Below are positions 1-7,216 of a stretch of DNA of 37,474 nt, piece by piece; position 1 is the first letter of the stretch, and every line of letters starts with the position of its first letter. This stretch comes from Geofilum rubicundum JCM 15548 (GTDB lineage Bacteria; Bacteroidota; Bacteroidia; Bacteroidales; Marinilabiliaceae): the NCBI RefSeq assembly GCF_000974365.1, contig NZ_BAZW01000039.1, positions 1 through 37,474 of the forward strand, written 5' to 3'. The position numbers and the translations under genes are program-made. A model generated the notes under the pieces. The model was not told the origin of the DNA and did not search any database. It saw only the letters and a program-made list of their open reading frames with translations.

Positions 1-123
1 GGGGTATGAGGTTGATGAGGAAAATGGGCAGATAGGATTCGGGGTTGTTGGTACCTAAAAAAGGACGATTGGTTAGTTGATAAATTTTTGATTTATCTAG
101 CTGTAAAATATTAGTTTTGTATT
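1..123. repeat. G-rich leader region before the ABC-3C operon
   Basis: No gene is seen. The first 60 bases are G-rich (GGTATGAGGTTGATGAGG, then GGATTCGGGGTTG) and resemble the purine strand of the polypyrimidine repeats found elsewhere in the window. The remaining 60 bases are AT-rich and probably carry the promoter of the operon that starts at 124, but I could not identify a clear TTG/TAnnTTTG pair. Confidence 0.35.
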
Positions 124-1086
124 ATGGATTATAGATTAGAAAATATCAATGACGCTGATTTTGAAAGGTTAGTGAACGCTATCTGTCAAAGGATTTTAGG
201 AACTGGAGTTATTGAATTTTCACCGGGAAAAGATGGAGGACGAGACGGCAAGTTTATTGGTATAGCTCAAAATTATCCTTCAACCAACGATTGTTGGAAA
301 GGAAAATTTATAATTCAAGCAAAACATACTGAGAATTATTTAGCTTCTTGTTCAGATAAAGAATTTGGAAAAATAATCGATGATGAAATTATCAAAATTA
401 AAAAATTAAAGGCAAATGGAGAAATAGATAATTACCTTTTGTTTACTAATCGCAAATATTCAGGGGTAAAAGGAGAGCGATTATTAAACTTAATCACAAA
501 AGAAACAGGAATTGAAAATTGTGCCATAATAGGTAAAGAAACAATCAATAACCAATATTTGAATTCTAATAAGGATATTGTCAAACAATTTAAATTAGAT
601 ATAACGCATATTCAATTTGACTTCTCTGATGAAGAAATTAAGGATATTATTCTAGCATTCAAAAGCCAACTTCCCGGAATTAAAACAGAAATTAAAGTTG
701 AAGTTGATAAGCTTAAACAAGATTTTACTATAATTGATAAAAAAGAAAAAAATAAGAAGAATAGTCTTAGCGAAGAATATTTTAATCAATTTATTGTAAG
801 TGAATCGTTAATGGATTTTGATAAAATTGAAAAATTTCTGTACAATCCATTGAATGAAAATTTAAAAGATTATTACTTTGACACAGCCTATGAATTAAAT
901 CAGTTAATCTCTTTAAAGAGAGATGATTTTGATTTGTTTGAGGAGATATTTGTGTTTATTTATAAGTTAATTTGTGATGGCTCAACTCCGCTAAAAGGAA
1001 GTAAAAGACATGTAATGGTTTTTCTACATTATATGTATTATGAATGTTTGATTGGTAAAAAGGTCGATAATGATAAAACCAGATAG
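124..1086 (+). CDS. Mrr-like nuclease with ABC-3C C-terminal adaptor domain
   Basis: This 320-residue protein opens a three-gene operon. Residues 10-70 look like an Mrr/PD-(D/E)xK restriction-endonuclease fold: ADFERLV with E14, the GKDGGRDG loop with D41, and FIIQAK with Q65-x-K67, the Q-x-K variant usual in the Mrr branch. Residues 215-320 form a separate helical module (YFNQFIVSESLMDF through YYECLIG), which fits the C-terminal domains of ABC-three-component effectors. By family knowledge the nuclease would be the effector, controlled by the ATPase and small middle component encoded next. The gene is AT-rich compared with holA downstream, suggesting transfer. Its 3' end overlaps the next gene by 17 bp. 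The nuclease call rests on motifs; the CTD assignment rests mainly on context. Confidence 0.75.
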   Translation: MDYRLENINDADFERLVNAICQRILGTGVIEFSPGKDGGRDGKFIGIAQNYPSTNDCWKGKFIIQAKHTENYLASCSDKEFGKIIDDEIIKIKKLKANGEIDNYLLFTNRKYSGVKGERLLNLITKETGIENCAIIGKETINNQYLNSNKDIVKQFKLDITHIQFDFSDEEIKDIILAFKSQLPGIKTEIKVEVDKLKQDFTIIDKKEKNKKNSLSEEYFNQFIVSESLMDFDKIEKFLYNPLNENLKDYYFDTAYELNQLISLKRDDFDLFEEIFVFIYKLICDGSTPLKGSKRHVMVFLHYMYYECLIGKKVDNDKTR

Positions 1087-1312
1087 ACATATAAATCCTG
1101 ACATATCAGTAATAAATATTGGAGCATTTATTTTAAAACAATTAAATGCATTCTACGATATTAATTACGATGATTTACTAAATAAGGTCGTGGATAATAT
1201 GGGTCTTGAAGGTAAAGAAAATTTTCCGTATGCGTTGAGTTTTCTTTATCTTTTAGGCAAACTTGAATATTCAGAAATAACAGATTCTTTTAGATACAAT
1301 GCAACTAAGTAA
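1070..1312 (+). CDS. ABC-3C middle component (MC6-like)
   Basis: This small protein has 80 residues when the ATG at 1070 is used. A TTG at 1052 would add six residues. I prefer the ATG because AAAAGG lies about eight bases upstream and because family members typically begin with a short M-[IL]-x-P-x-[KR]-H-I start, seen here as MIKPDRHINPD. The rest (SVINIGAFILKQL, then SFLYLLGKLEY) looks like a small winged-helix-type adaptor. In ABC-3C systems such middle components are thought to link the SMC-like ATPase with the effector. It overlaps the genes on both sides (17 bp and 14 bp), so translation of the three is probably coupled. Confidence 0.72.
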   Translation: MIKPDRHINPDISVINIGAFILKQLNAFYDINYDDLLNKVVDNMGLEGKENFPYALSFLYLLGKLEYSEITDSFRYNATK

Positions 1313-3110
1313 ACTATATTGCAATCATAAAGATTTTAAGAGTATAACATTCAATATAAACGAGTTGAATGTTATTTACGCAGATGTAAAGTCTGATTTA
1401 AAAGAAAAGAAAAATTCCCATGATTTAGGAAAAACCAAACTTGCGGATTTAATAGATTTCATGCTTTTAAAGGAGATAAATAAACATCATTTTTTTCTTA
1501 AAATTAAAGATATTGATAAATCAGTTTTTATAAATCATGTTTTTTATTTAGAGTTATACTTAAATTCTAATGAATTTTTAACAATCAAGAGGAACATTGA
1601 ATCTAATACGAAAATATCTTTTGCAATTCAGAATCAAACTACAAAAGATTACCTTCCTCCGTTAAATTGGAACCACGAAAATATCACATTAAAAAAAGCC
1701 CGCAATATTCTTTCCGAGTACTTATCTTTCGATTTCTTTCACAATAAAGATTATAACTACAGAAAATCAATTAGTTATTCGCTTCGTACCCAGGATGATT
1801 TTAAAGATGTCTATAAGCTTAATAAATTTGTTGGGGGGAAAGATGTTGATTGGAAACCCTTTATGTTTGACTTACTTGGGTTTAAAGGCGAATTGCTTCG
1901 ATTAAAATATGATAATGATTCTAAAATAGAAGATATAAAATCCTTAATAAATTCTTATAAAAGTGATTATTCAGTTAAAGTCGAGGACAGAGATGAAATA
2001 ATTGCTGAAAGATCTATTTTAGAAGTAGATTATAAGGAAGTTGAAGATCAGATTGATAGATTTAATTTCTACCAGCAAGATAAATCCTTAATTAAAGAAG
2101 GGATTGATGTGCTAGAGAATAAAATATCGAATTTGAATGCAGATTCTTATAGATTAAATTATGAGCTTGATAAGCTAAAGTCTTCTATAAAAAACAACTT
2201 TTCGTTTGATATTGAAAAGGTTAAAAAGGTATTTGAAGAATCATCTATTTATTTTTCTGAGCAATTAACTTCTGACTATGAAGATTTGATAACCTTCAAT
2301 AAAAAATTAACAATAGAAAGAAATAAACTTTTGAAGTCAACTATCAAGGAAAAAGAAAAGGAACTAATTAATGTAAATTCTAAATTAGAAAGCCTTCATC
2401 ATGAGAGAGAATCTCTTCTAACCCATTTGACAGATAGTGATACTTTTACAAAATTCAAGAAATGTCAAAAAGATTTAGTTAAGGTTGAAGGGCAATTGTT
2501 GAAGTTTCAAGAAAAAATCAATACAATTGATTTAATTATCCAAAAGGAAAATGAAATAGAAACATTACAAACTGGCATAAGATCAACTATTAACGAGCTT
2601 AAGAAGATTCACCAATCAACAGATAGAAATCAAAAATATAATAATATAAGAACATTATTTTCAAAGTTTTACAAATACATTATGGATGAAAACGCTGTTC
2701 TTTCATGGAATCTTAATACCAATAATAATGTTGATTTTATTCCACCAAAAGTGAAATCAAAAGTTGATGAGAATAAGGATACTGCAAAAGATGAAGGTAA
2801 TACTTATATGAAGCTTCTTTGCGTAGCATTCGACCTGTCCATTTTATGTGCATATAACAAAGAATCCTACTATAGGTTTGTATATCACGATGATGTTTTA
2901 TCACAACAAGATAATGGGATAAAAATGCGATTATTGGAATTAATTAATGACGTAACAAAAAAATACAAGATTCAATATATTCTTTCTGCAATAAAATCAG
3001 ATTTGCCCTTAGATATTTCAAATGAAATTCTAGAATTTAGTGATAATGAGATTATCTTAAAGCTGCATGATAAAGATATTTCAGGAACTTTATTTGGCTT
3101 TGAATTTTAG
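1299..3110 (+). CDS. DUF2326-type SMC-like ATPase of an ABC-3C system
   Basis: This 603-residue protein is a Rad50/SMC-like ABC ATPase of the DUF2326 (YydD-like) kind. The P-loop is degenerate, as is usual in this family: KKNSHDLGKTKL, with GKT at residues 44-46 followed by DLIDFMLL. Residues about 200-460 are long charged heptad-like helices, consistent with a coiled coil. The second ATPase half is near the C-terminus: RFVYHDDVL (about 526-534) is the Walker B-like strand, followed by a D-loop-like region. The order nuclease-CTD / middle component / DUF2326 is the diagnostic gene order of ABC-3C. By family inference it senses or binds a nucleic-acid structure and licenses the nuclease. No partner downstream shares its composition; the operon ends here. 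Confidence 0.82.
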   Translation: MQLSKLYCNHKDFKSITFNINELNVIYADVKSDLKEKKNSHDLGKTKLADLIDFMLLKEINKHHFFLKIKDIDKSVFINHVFYLELYLNSNEFLTIKRNIESNTKISFAIQNQTTKDYLPPLNWNHENITLKKARNILSEYLSFDFFHNKDYNYRKSISYSLRTQDDFKDVYKLNKFVGGKDVDWKPFMFDLLGFKGELLRLKYDNDSKIEDIKSLINSYKSDYSVKVEDRDEIIAERSILEVDYKEVEDQIDRFNFYQQDKSLIKEGIDVLENKISNLNADSYRLNYELDKLKSSIKNNFSFDIEKVKKVFEESSIYFSEQLTSDYEDLITFNKKLTIERNKLLKSTIKEKEKELINVNSKLESLHHERESLLTHLTDSDTFTKFKKCQKDLVKVEGQLLKFQEKINTIDLIIQKENEIETLQTGIRSTINELKKIHQSTDRNQKYNNIRTLFSKFYKYIMDENAVLSWNLNTNNNVDFIPPKVKSKVDENKDTAKDEGNTYMKLLCVAFDLSILCAYNKESYYRFVYHDDVLSQQDNGIKMRLLELINDVTKKYKIQYILSAIKSDLPLDISNEILEFSDNEIILKLHDKDISGTLFGFEF

Positions 3111-3429
3111 ATAGTTTCGGGTGTTGTTTTTACGTGTAAAGCGAAGTGGGTTTAGTAGTTCCTTGAATGGTTTTGCCCCGCTTCAAATTTTGTATCTGCA
3201 GACAATAACGATGACCGTGATACTCTATCATTTGATCCCTGTGATTGTTGATAGAGGAAGATGAGGGATTGGGTGGAACGGGTTGGATGGATATTTGGAC
3301 AAGTAGGGTTTCTTTGCAAATTGGGAATCGGAAAAATGTGTAGTTTGGGTTAGTAGGCATGAAGGGGATGAAGGGGGTGAGGGGTTGATTTGTTTTTTTA
3401 TCTTTACCGGGAAAATAGATAATTGGTCA
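3111..3429. repeat. Intergenic region with G-rich repeat block
   Basis: No convincing gene is seen between the ABC-3C operon and holA. From about 3255 the plus strand becomes G-rich (GGGATTGGGTGGAACGGGTT, GGTTAGTAGGCATGAAGGGG, GGGGGTGAGGGGTTG). These words are the reverse complement of the C-rich CCCTACTGACCC-type repeats at 6905-7060 and 17640-17760. The same kind of G-rich sequence lies at 1-60, so the AT-rich operon is bracketed by related sequence in the same orientation. A short minus-strand frame here is low-complexity and was not accepted as a gene. Confidence 0.5.
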
Positions 3430-4437
3430 ATGAAGTTTGAAGAGATTTTACAACAGTTGGAAAAGGGGGTGTTTTATCCCATCTACTTTTTACATGGTGA
3501 GGAGCCTTATTTTATTGATAAAATAGCGGAGGTCGTGCAAAAGCTGGCATTAAAGGAAGAAGAGCGGGGCTTTAACGAGACTGTTTTATACGGTAAGGAT
3601 GCGGATGTTGTTAACCTGATACATGCTGCCAAGCGGTATCCGATGGGGGCACCGCGACAATTAATTGTTTTACGTGAGGCCCAGCTGCTGGATAAGTTTG
3701 ATTTACTCGAAAACTATTTTAAATCGCCACAACCTTCAACGGTTCTGGTGATTTGTTACAAATACAAGTCGCTGGACAAGCGAACCAAGGCCTACACAGC
3801 GCTTAAAAACCAAAAGCAAGCCTTGGTTTTTGAATCCAAAAAGCTTTATGACAACCAAATGGCACAATGGATCGGCGATTACCTGAAGAGTCGCTCACTC
3901 ACCATTGAGCCCAAGGCCATTATGATGCTGGTGGAGTTTTTGGGTGCGGAACTGGAAAAGGTGGTGCAGGCGGCCGACAAGCTGATTGTGGCCATGGGCC
4001 CCGGAACAACGCATATCACGGTGGACCACGTAGCGCGCAATATTGGCATCAGCAAGGAGTACAATCCTTTTGAGCTTCAAAAGGCGCTGATCCATAAAGA
4101 TATAACCAAGTCCAATAAGATTGTGAAGGCTTTTGCCGCCAATCCTAAGGATTTTCCTGTCCCTGTGGTGACGGGTGTTCTTTTCTCTTTTTTTAGCAAG
4201 CTGCTGGCTTATTATTATTTGCAGGATAAAAGTAAAAGTTCCGTGGCTTCGGCTTTAAAAATCAATCCTTTTTTTGTGGCCGACTATCAGGTGGCGGCCC
4301 GCAATTACAAAGGGGTTAAAGTGGCGGAAATTATTTCTTTGCTGCGCGAGTACGACATGAAATCAAAGGGCTTTGGCAATGTGAATACTCCCGGTGGCGA
4401 GTTGTTGCAGGAAATGGTTTATAAAATATTGCATTAG
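3430..4437 (+). CDS. holA: DNA polymerase III subunit delta
   Basis: This 335-residue protein is the delta subunit of the clamp loader, which opens the sliding clamp during replication. The start MKFEEILQQL followed by GVFYPIYFLHGEEPYFIDKI is the typical HolA opening. It is followed by the degenerate AAA+ core (LREAQLLDKF, VLVICYKYK, LEKVVQAADKL) and the helical C-terminal collar. The frame stays open upstream to about 3385, but the ATG at 3430 gives the conserved N-terminus and normal length. Base composition is markedly less AT-rich than the preceding operon, so the chromosome backbone resumes here. Expected to be essential and constitutive. Confidence 0.93.
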   Translation: MKFEEILQQLEKGVFYPIYFLHGEEPYFIDKIAEVVQKLALKEEERGFNETVLYGKDADVVNLIHAAKRYPMGAPRQLIVLREAQLLDKFDLLENYFKSPQPSTVLVICYKYKSLDKRTKAYTALKNQKQALVFESKKLYDNQMAQWIGDYLKSRSLTIEPKAIMMLVEFLGAELEKVVQAADKLIVAMGPGTTHITVDHVARNIGISKEYNPFELQKALIHKDITKSNKIVKAFAANPKDFPVPVVTGVLFSFFSKLLAYYYLQDKSKSSVASALKINPFFVADYQVAARNYKGVKVAEIISLLREYDMKSKGFGNVNTPGGELLQEMVYKILH

Positions 4438-4495
4438 GAAACGGACCCTTCTGTTGTTTACCAAACACCCAAGTAAAAAATAAAAATTCGAAAAT

Positions 4496-5107
4496 ATGAC
4501 CATCCATATCATTATCATTATAGTTGTTGGCCTTTTTAGTTTTGCGGCCTTTAGCAGGCCCGAGCTCATGGCGCGTTTTCAGTTGAACCCCTGGAGTGTT
4601 TTTCACCGAAAAGAATACCTACGGCTTTTAACCCATGCGTTTTTGCATGTCGACTGGACGCATTTGCTCATCAATATGTTCGTGTTTTATTCCTTCAGTC
4701 GGGCCGTTCTCTTTTATTTTGGCTACTATTTTGAAGGCTTTACCGATGCCCGTTTTTTATTATTGTTCCTGACGGCCATTCCGATTTCAAGTCTTTATTC
4801 GTTGTTTAAGTACCGCAATAATCCCAATTACAACGCCGTAGGTGCGTCGGGCGCAGTGTCCGCCGTGGTATTTGCCTCCATTTTTTTCGATCCTTATAAT
4901 CCGGTCTATTTGTTTGCCATTATTCCCATTCCGGGAATTGTTTTTGGTGTTCTGTACCTGGTCTATTCTGCTTATATGGCGCGTAAGCAAGTGGATAATG
5001 TGGGCCATGATGCTCACTTTTGGGGGGCTGTTTACGGCCTGATATTTCCGCTTTTTTATGAGCCCCGTCTAATCCTGGTTTTCTTTGAAAAGCTCGTTTC
5101 CTTTTAG
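4496..5107 (+). CDS. Rhomboid family intramembrane serine protease
   Basis: This 203-residue polytopic membrane protein has the full rhomboid signature. H56-x3-N60 (THLLIN) is the oxyanion-side motif in TM2. G116-A-S118-G (VGASGA) carries the catalytic serine. H174 in DAHFWGAVYG is the catalytic histidine in the last conserved helix. An HxxxH-like stretch HAFLHVDW precedes the first motif, as in canonical six-TM rhomboids. It would cleave single-pass membrane proteins within the bilayer; the substrate cannot be told from the sequence. The ATG at 4496 follows an A-rich leader 58 bp after holA, so the two may be co-transcribed. Confidence 0.93.
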   Translation: MTIHIIIIIVVGLFSFAAFSRPELMARFQLNPWSVFHRKEYLRLLTHAFLHVDWTHLLINMFVFYSFSRAVLFYFGYYFEGFTDARFLLLFLTAIPISSLYSLFKYRNNPNYNAVGASGAVSAVVFASIFFDPYNPVYLFAIIPIPGIVFGVLYLVYSAYMARKQVDNVGHDAHFWGAVYGLIFPLFYEPRLILVFFEKLVSF

Positions 5108-5174
5108 TGAGTCTTTATTGGAATTACCAGAGGTTGAAAAATCGGCAGTTTTCTTATTGACACTAGTTATCTCT

Positions 5175-6028
5175 ATGGCAGACTCCAGAAGCAGAAAACA
5201 ATATTTGGTATACGATGGGGTGTTGGTTTCACCGGATGTTCCTCTTTTACACAGCACCAACAGAGCTTTCAGGTATGGGGATGGTTTATTTGAAACCATC
5301 CGCTTTCATAAGGGTGAGCCACTGCATTGGGAGTCCCATTACCAGCGCTTGCTCAAAGGAATGGCCGTGTTAAAAATGGCATCGGGCAGTTTTCCGTCCC
5401 GACAATCCATGCGGGATAGTATCATTGATTTGGTGGTTAAGAACCGGATTTTTGCGGATGCACGGGTGCGACTGACGGTTTTTAGAAAAGGGGAGGGCTC
5501 TACACGCCGGATAGAATGCAGGTGTCGTGGCTCATCGAAGCCACGAATCTTCACCAGACGGGATATACATTTCCCGAAAAGGGATTGAAAATTGATATTT
5601 ATAAAGATTTCCCCAAACTCCTTTCTCCGATTTCCCCCTTTAAAACGGTGGGATCCTTGCCCTATGTAATGGCGGGCATTTATTGTAAGGAGAGCCATCT
5701 GGACGATTGTCTGGTGGTTAACGGACAAGGGAAACTGATTGAATCGTTCAATTCCAGTATCTTTTGGGTGAAAGAAAACGTGGTTTATACGCCACTTATT
5801 TCTTCCGGGTGCATTGATGGCGTCTTTCGAAAGAGGGTGTTGGAAACGATCCGCTCATTAGGAATCCGCCTGGTTGAAAGTACGGGCGCTTCCGAGGATG
5901 ATATACGACATGCGGATGAGGTTTTTCTGACCAATTCCATTAGTGGCTTACGCTGGGTAGCTGCTTTCAGAGAACAAAGGTACTATGCCCAGGTTTCAAA
6001 GCTGATTTTCAGAAGTATGCAGGTCTGA
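5175..6028 (+). CDS. Class IV (PLP) aminotransferase, one frameshift
   Basis: Two overlapping frames encode one fold-type IV PLP enzyme (branched-chain aminotransferase / aminodeoxychorismate lyase superfamily). Frame one starts at ATG 5175 with MADSRSRKQYLVYDG and contains FRYGDGLFETIR and the substrate-loop region up to RLTVFRKGEG. The second frame continues directly with LYTPDRMQVSWLIEA, then SPFKTVGSLPYVMAG (K as the likely PLP lysine), GKLIESFNSSIFWV and SSGCIDGVFRKRVLE. The frames join if one base is added in the G-runs at 5490-5498, giving 284 residues, a normal family length. No decay is seen elsewhere, so a base-calling error is more likely than a pseudogene. Substrate (branched-chain amino acid or 4-amino-4-deoxychorismate) cannot be settled. 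Confidence 0.85.
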
Positions 6029-6033
6029 AAGGG

Positions 6034-6627
6034 CTAGTTAAAAGCCGGGTTAGAAGGGAAGTTAGACCAGGTTTTATAAACGTCACCAAGGCCTTCCAGA
6101 CTTTCCTGCCAAATGGAGGATGAATCGGCGCGCATTATTTGATAATCGTCCAGTGAGGTTACAATCCATGATTTTTCAGCAATCTCACTTTCGAGTTGGC
6201 CGGGCGACCAGCCTGAGTAACCTGCGAAGAAACGAACGGCTTTGCTATCTGCCTTACCATCGTTGATCAATTTTTTTATGTGCTCAAAATCTCCACCCCA
6301 GTATATCGTGGGCGTTATTTGAATGGATCCCGGCACCAGATCGCCCAAGGTATGCAGGAAATGAAGCGTGTTGGAGGATACCGGACCGCCGATGAACAGC
6401 TCTCCTCTAAAATTAAACAGGTCTTCAATCACTTCATCGGGGTAAACATCGGTGGACTTGTTAATGACAAAACCTACGGACCCCTCAGGTCCGTGCTCCG
6501 TTAATAATATAATGGAACGAGCGAAATAGGGCCCTTGTAAAAAGGGCTCGGCAATCAGAATGCGTCCTTTCTGGGGAAGGACACTCCTGTGGGTGGCCTG
6601 AAATATGTTTAAGTCTATATGCTTCAT
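6034..6627 (-). CDS. YqgE/AlgH family protein
   Basis: This 197-residue protein carries the UPF0301/DUF179 hallmarks: PQKGRILIAEPFL near the N-terminus, SIILLTEHGPEGSVGFVINK, LFIGGPVSSNTLHFLH, the IYWGGDFEHIKKLI block and RFFAGYSGWSPGQLESEI. The molecular role of the family is not established; AlgH was named for an effect on alginate transcription in Pseudomonas. The start is well supported by a strong ribosome-binding site. It is convergent with the aminotransferase (5 bp between the stop codons). Confidence 0.93.
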   Translation of the reverse strand: MKHIDLNIFQATHRSVLPQKGRILIAEPFLQGPYFARSIILLTEHGPEGSVGFVINKSTDVYPDEVIEDLFNFRGELFIGGPVSSNTLHFLHTLGDLVPGSIQITPTIYWGGDFEHIKKLINDGKADSKAVRFFAGYSGWSPGQLESEIAEKSWIVTSLDDYQIMRADSSSIWQESLEGLGDVYKTWSNFPSNPAFN

Positions 6628-7216
6628 TGTTTCCTCCTTTAATGACTACACATGCATTGAACATCCAATGACAATACCGTCCTCAACTTCACTTTTACTT
6701 ATTAACAACCTAATGGCCAGTTGTGTTTTGCTCCTCAAAATTTAAATTTAAGTTAAGAATAAATTTCTTAAAACAAAATTTTTTTCTCCCCCACGGATTT
6801 TTTCCTCCACACCTCATTCTATTTATTGCTTGCAGTCGCTTTCATATTGCTTGTCGTAATTTTAAATCTTGCCTATCCCATGTACCTAAGCCAACCTTTC
6901 TCACCCTATTGACCAATATCCCATCAACCCTTTTAACCCTACTGACCCTTTCAACCCCTATTCGACCTCTTGATCCCGCTTCGCTTCCGTCCCGCCTGAC
7001 CTAATACCCCATCAACCCTACTGACCCTTTCAACCCCTATTGACCTATTCCCCTCCCTTCCCAAACCAATTTACAAGACAAATAAGCAAATGGCAACCTT
7101 TAATAAAAAATTAACAATTTGATTTTATAAGATAGTGGTTGGTTGACGATTAAGATGTATCTTGCGGCTCAACTTTAAAAATAAGTGATGGTAAGTTTTA
7201 TTTAAATCTTGTCTGT
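6628..7216. repeat. Polypyrimidine repeat region between YqgE and subtilase genes
   Basis: This 589-base gap contains no credible gene; a plus-strand frame through it is made of repeat codons. From about 6895 to 7060 the sequence is C/T-rich and built from words such as CCCATCAACCC, CCCTACTGACCC, CAACCCCTATT and GACCTAAT. One exact 28-base unit occurs at 6935-6962 and again at 7014-7041. Between the copies lies GATCCCGCTTCGC, part of the REP-like hairpins at 17571-17709. The last 130 bases are AT-rich and should hold the subtilase promoter. Confidence 0.7.
6633..6640 (-). promoter_or_regulatory. Strong Shine-Dalgarno site of the YqgE gene
   Basis: On the minus strand the sequence AAAGGAGG lies five bases before the ATG at 6627. 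Such a complete anti-16S match is unusual for Bacteroidota, whose leaders, including most others in this window, are A-rich with little SD sequence. It fixes the start of the YqgE gene. Confidence 0.6.

Noticed and set aside
124-1086. First gene as a stand-alone Mrr type IV restriction enzyme
   Set aside because: It has an extra C-terminal helical domain and overlaps a middle-component and a DUF2326 gene, which fits ABC-3C better.
3130-3360. A 76-codon minus-strand open frame downstream of the ABC-3C operon
   Set aside because: It reads through the G-rich repeat block, has Pro/Ser-rich low-complexity content and no recognisable motif.
6723-7004. A 93-codon plus-strand open frame between YqgE and the subtilase
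   Set aside because: It is translated polypyrimidine repeat (Thr/Leu/Pro/Ser-rich) with no domain, poor start context and a repeat unit that recurs non-coding elsewhere.
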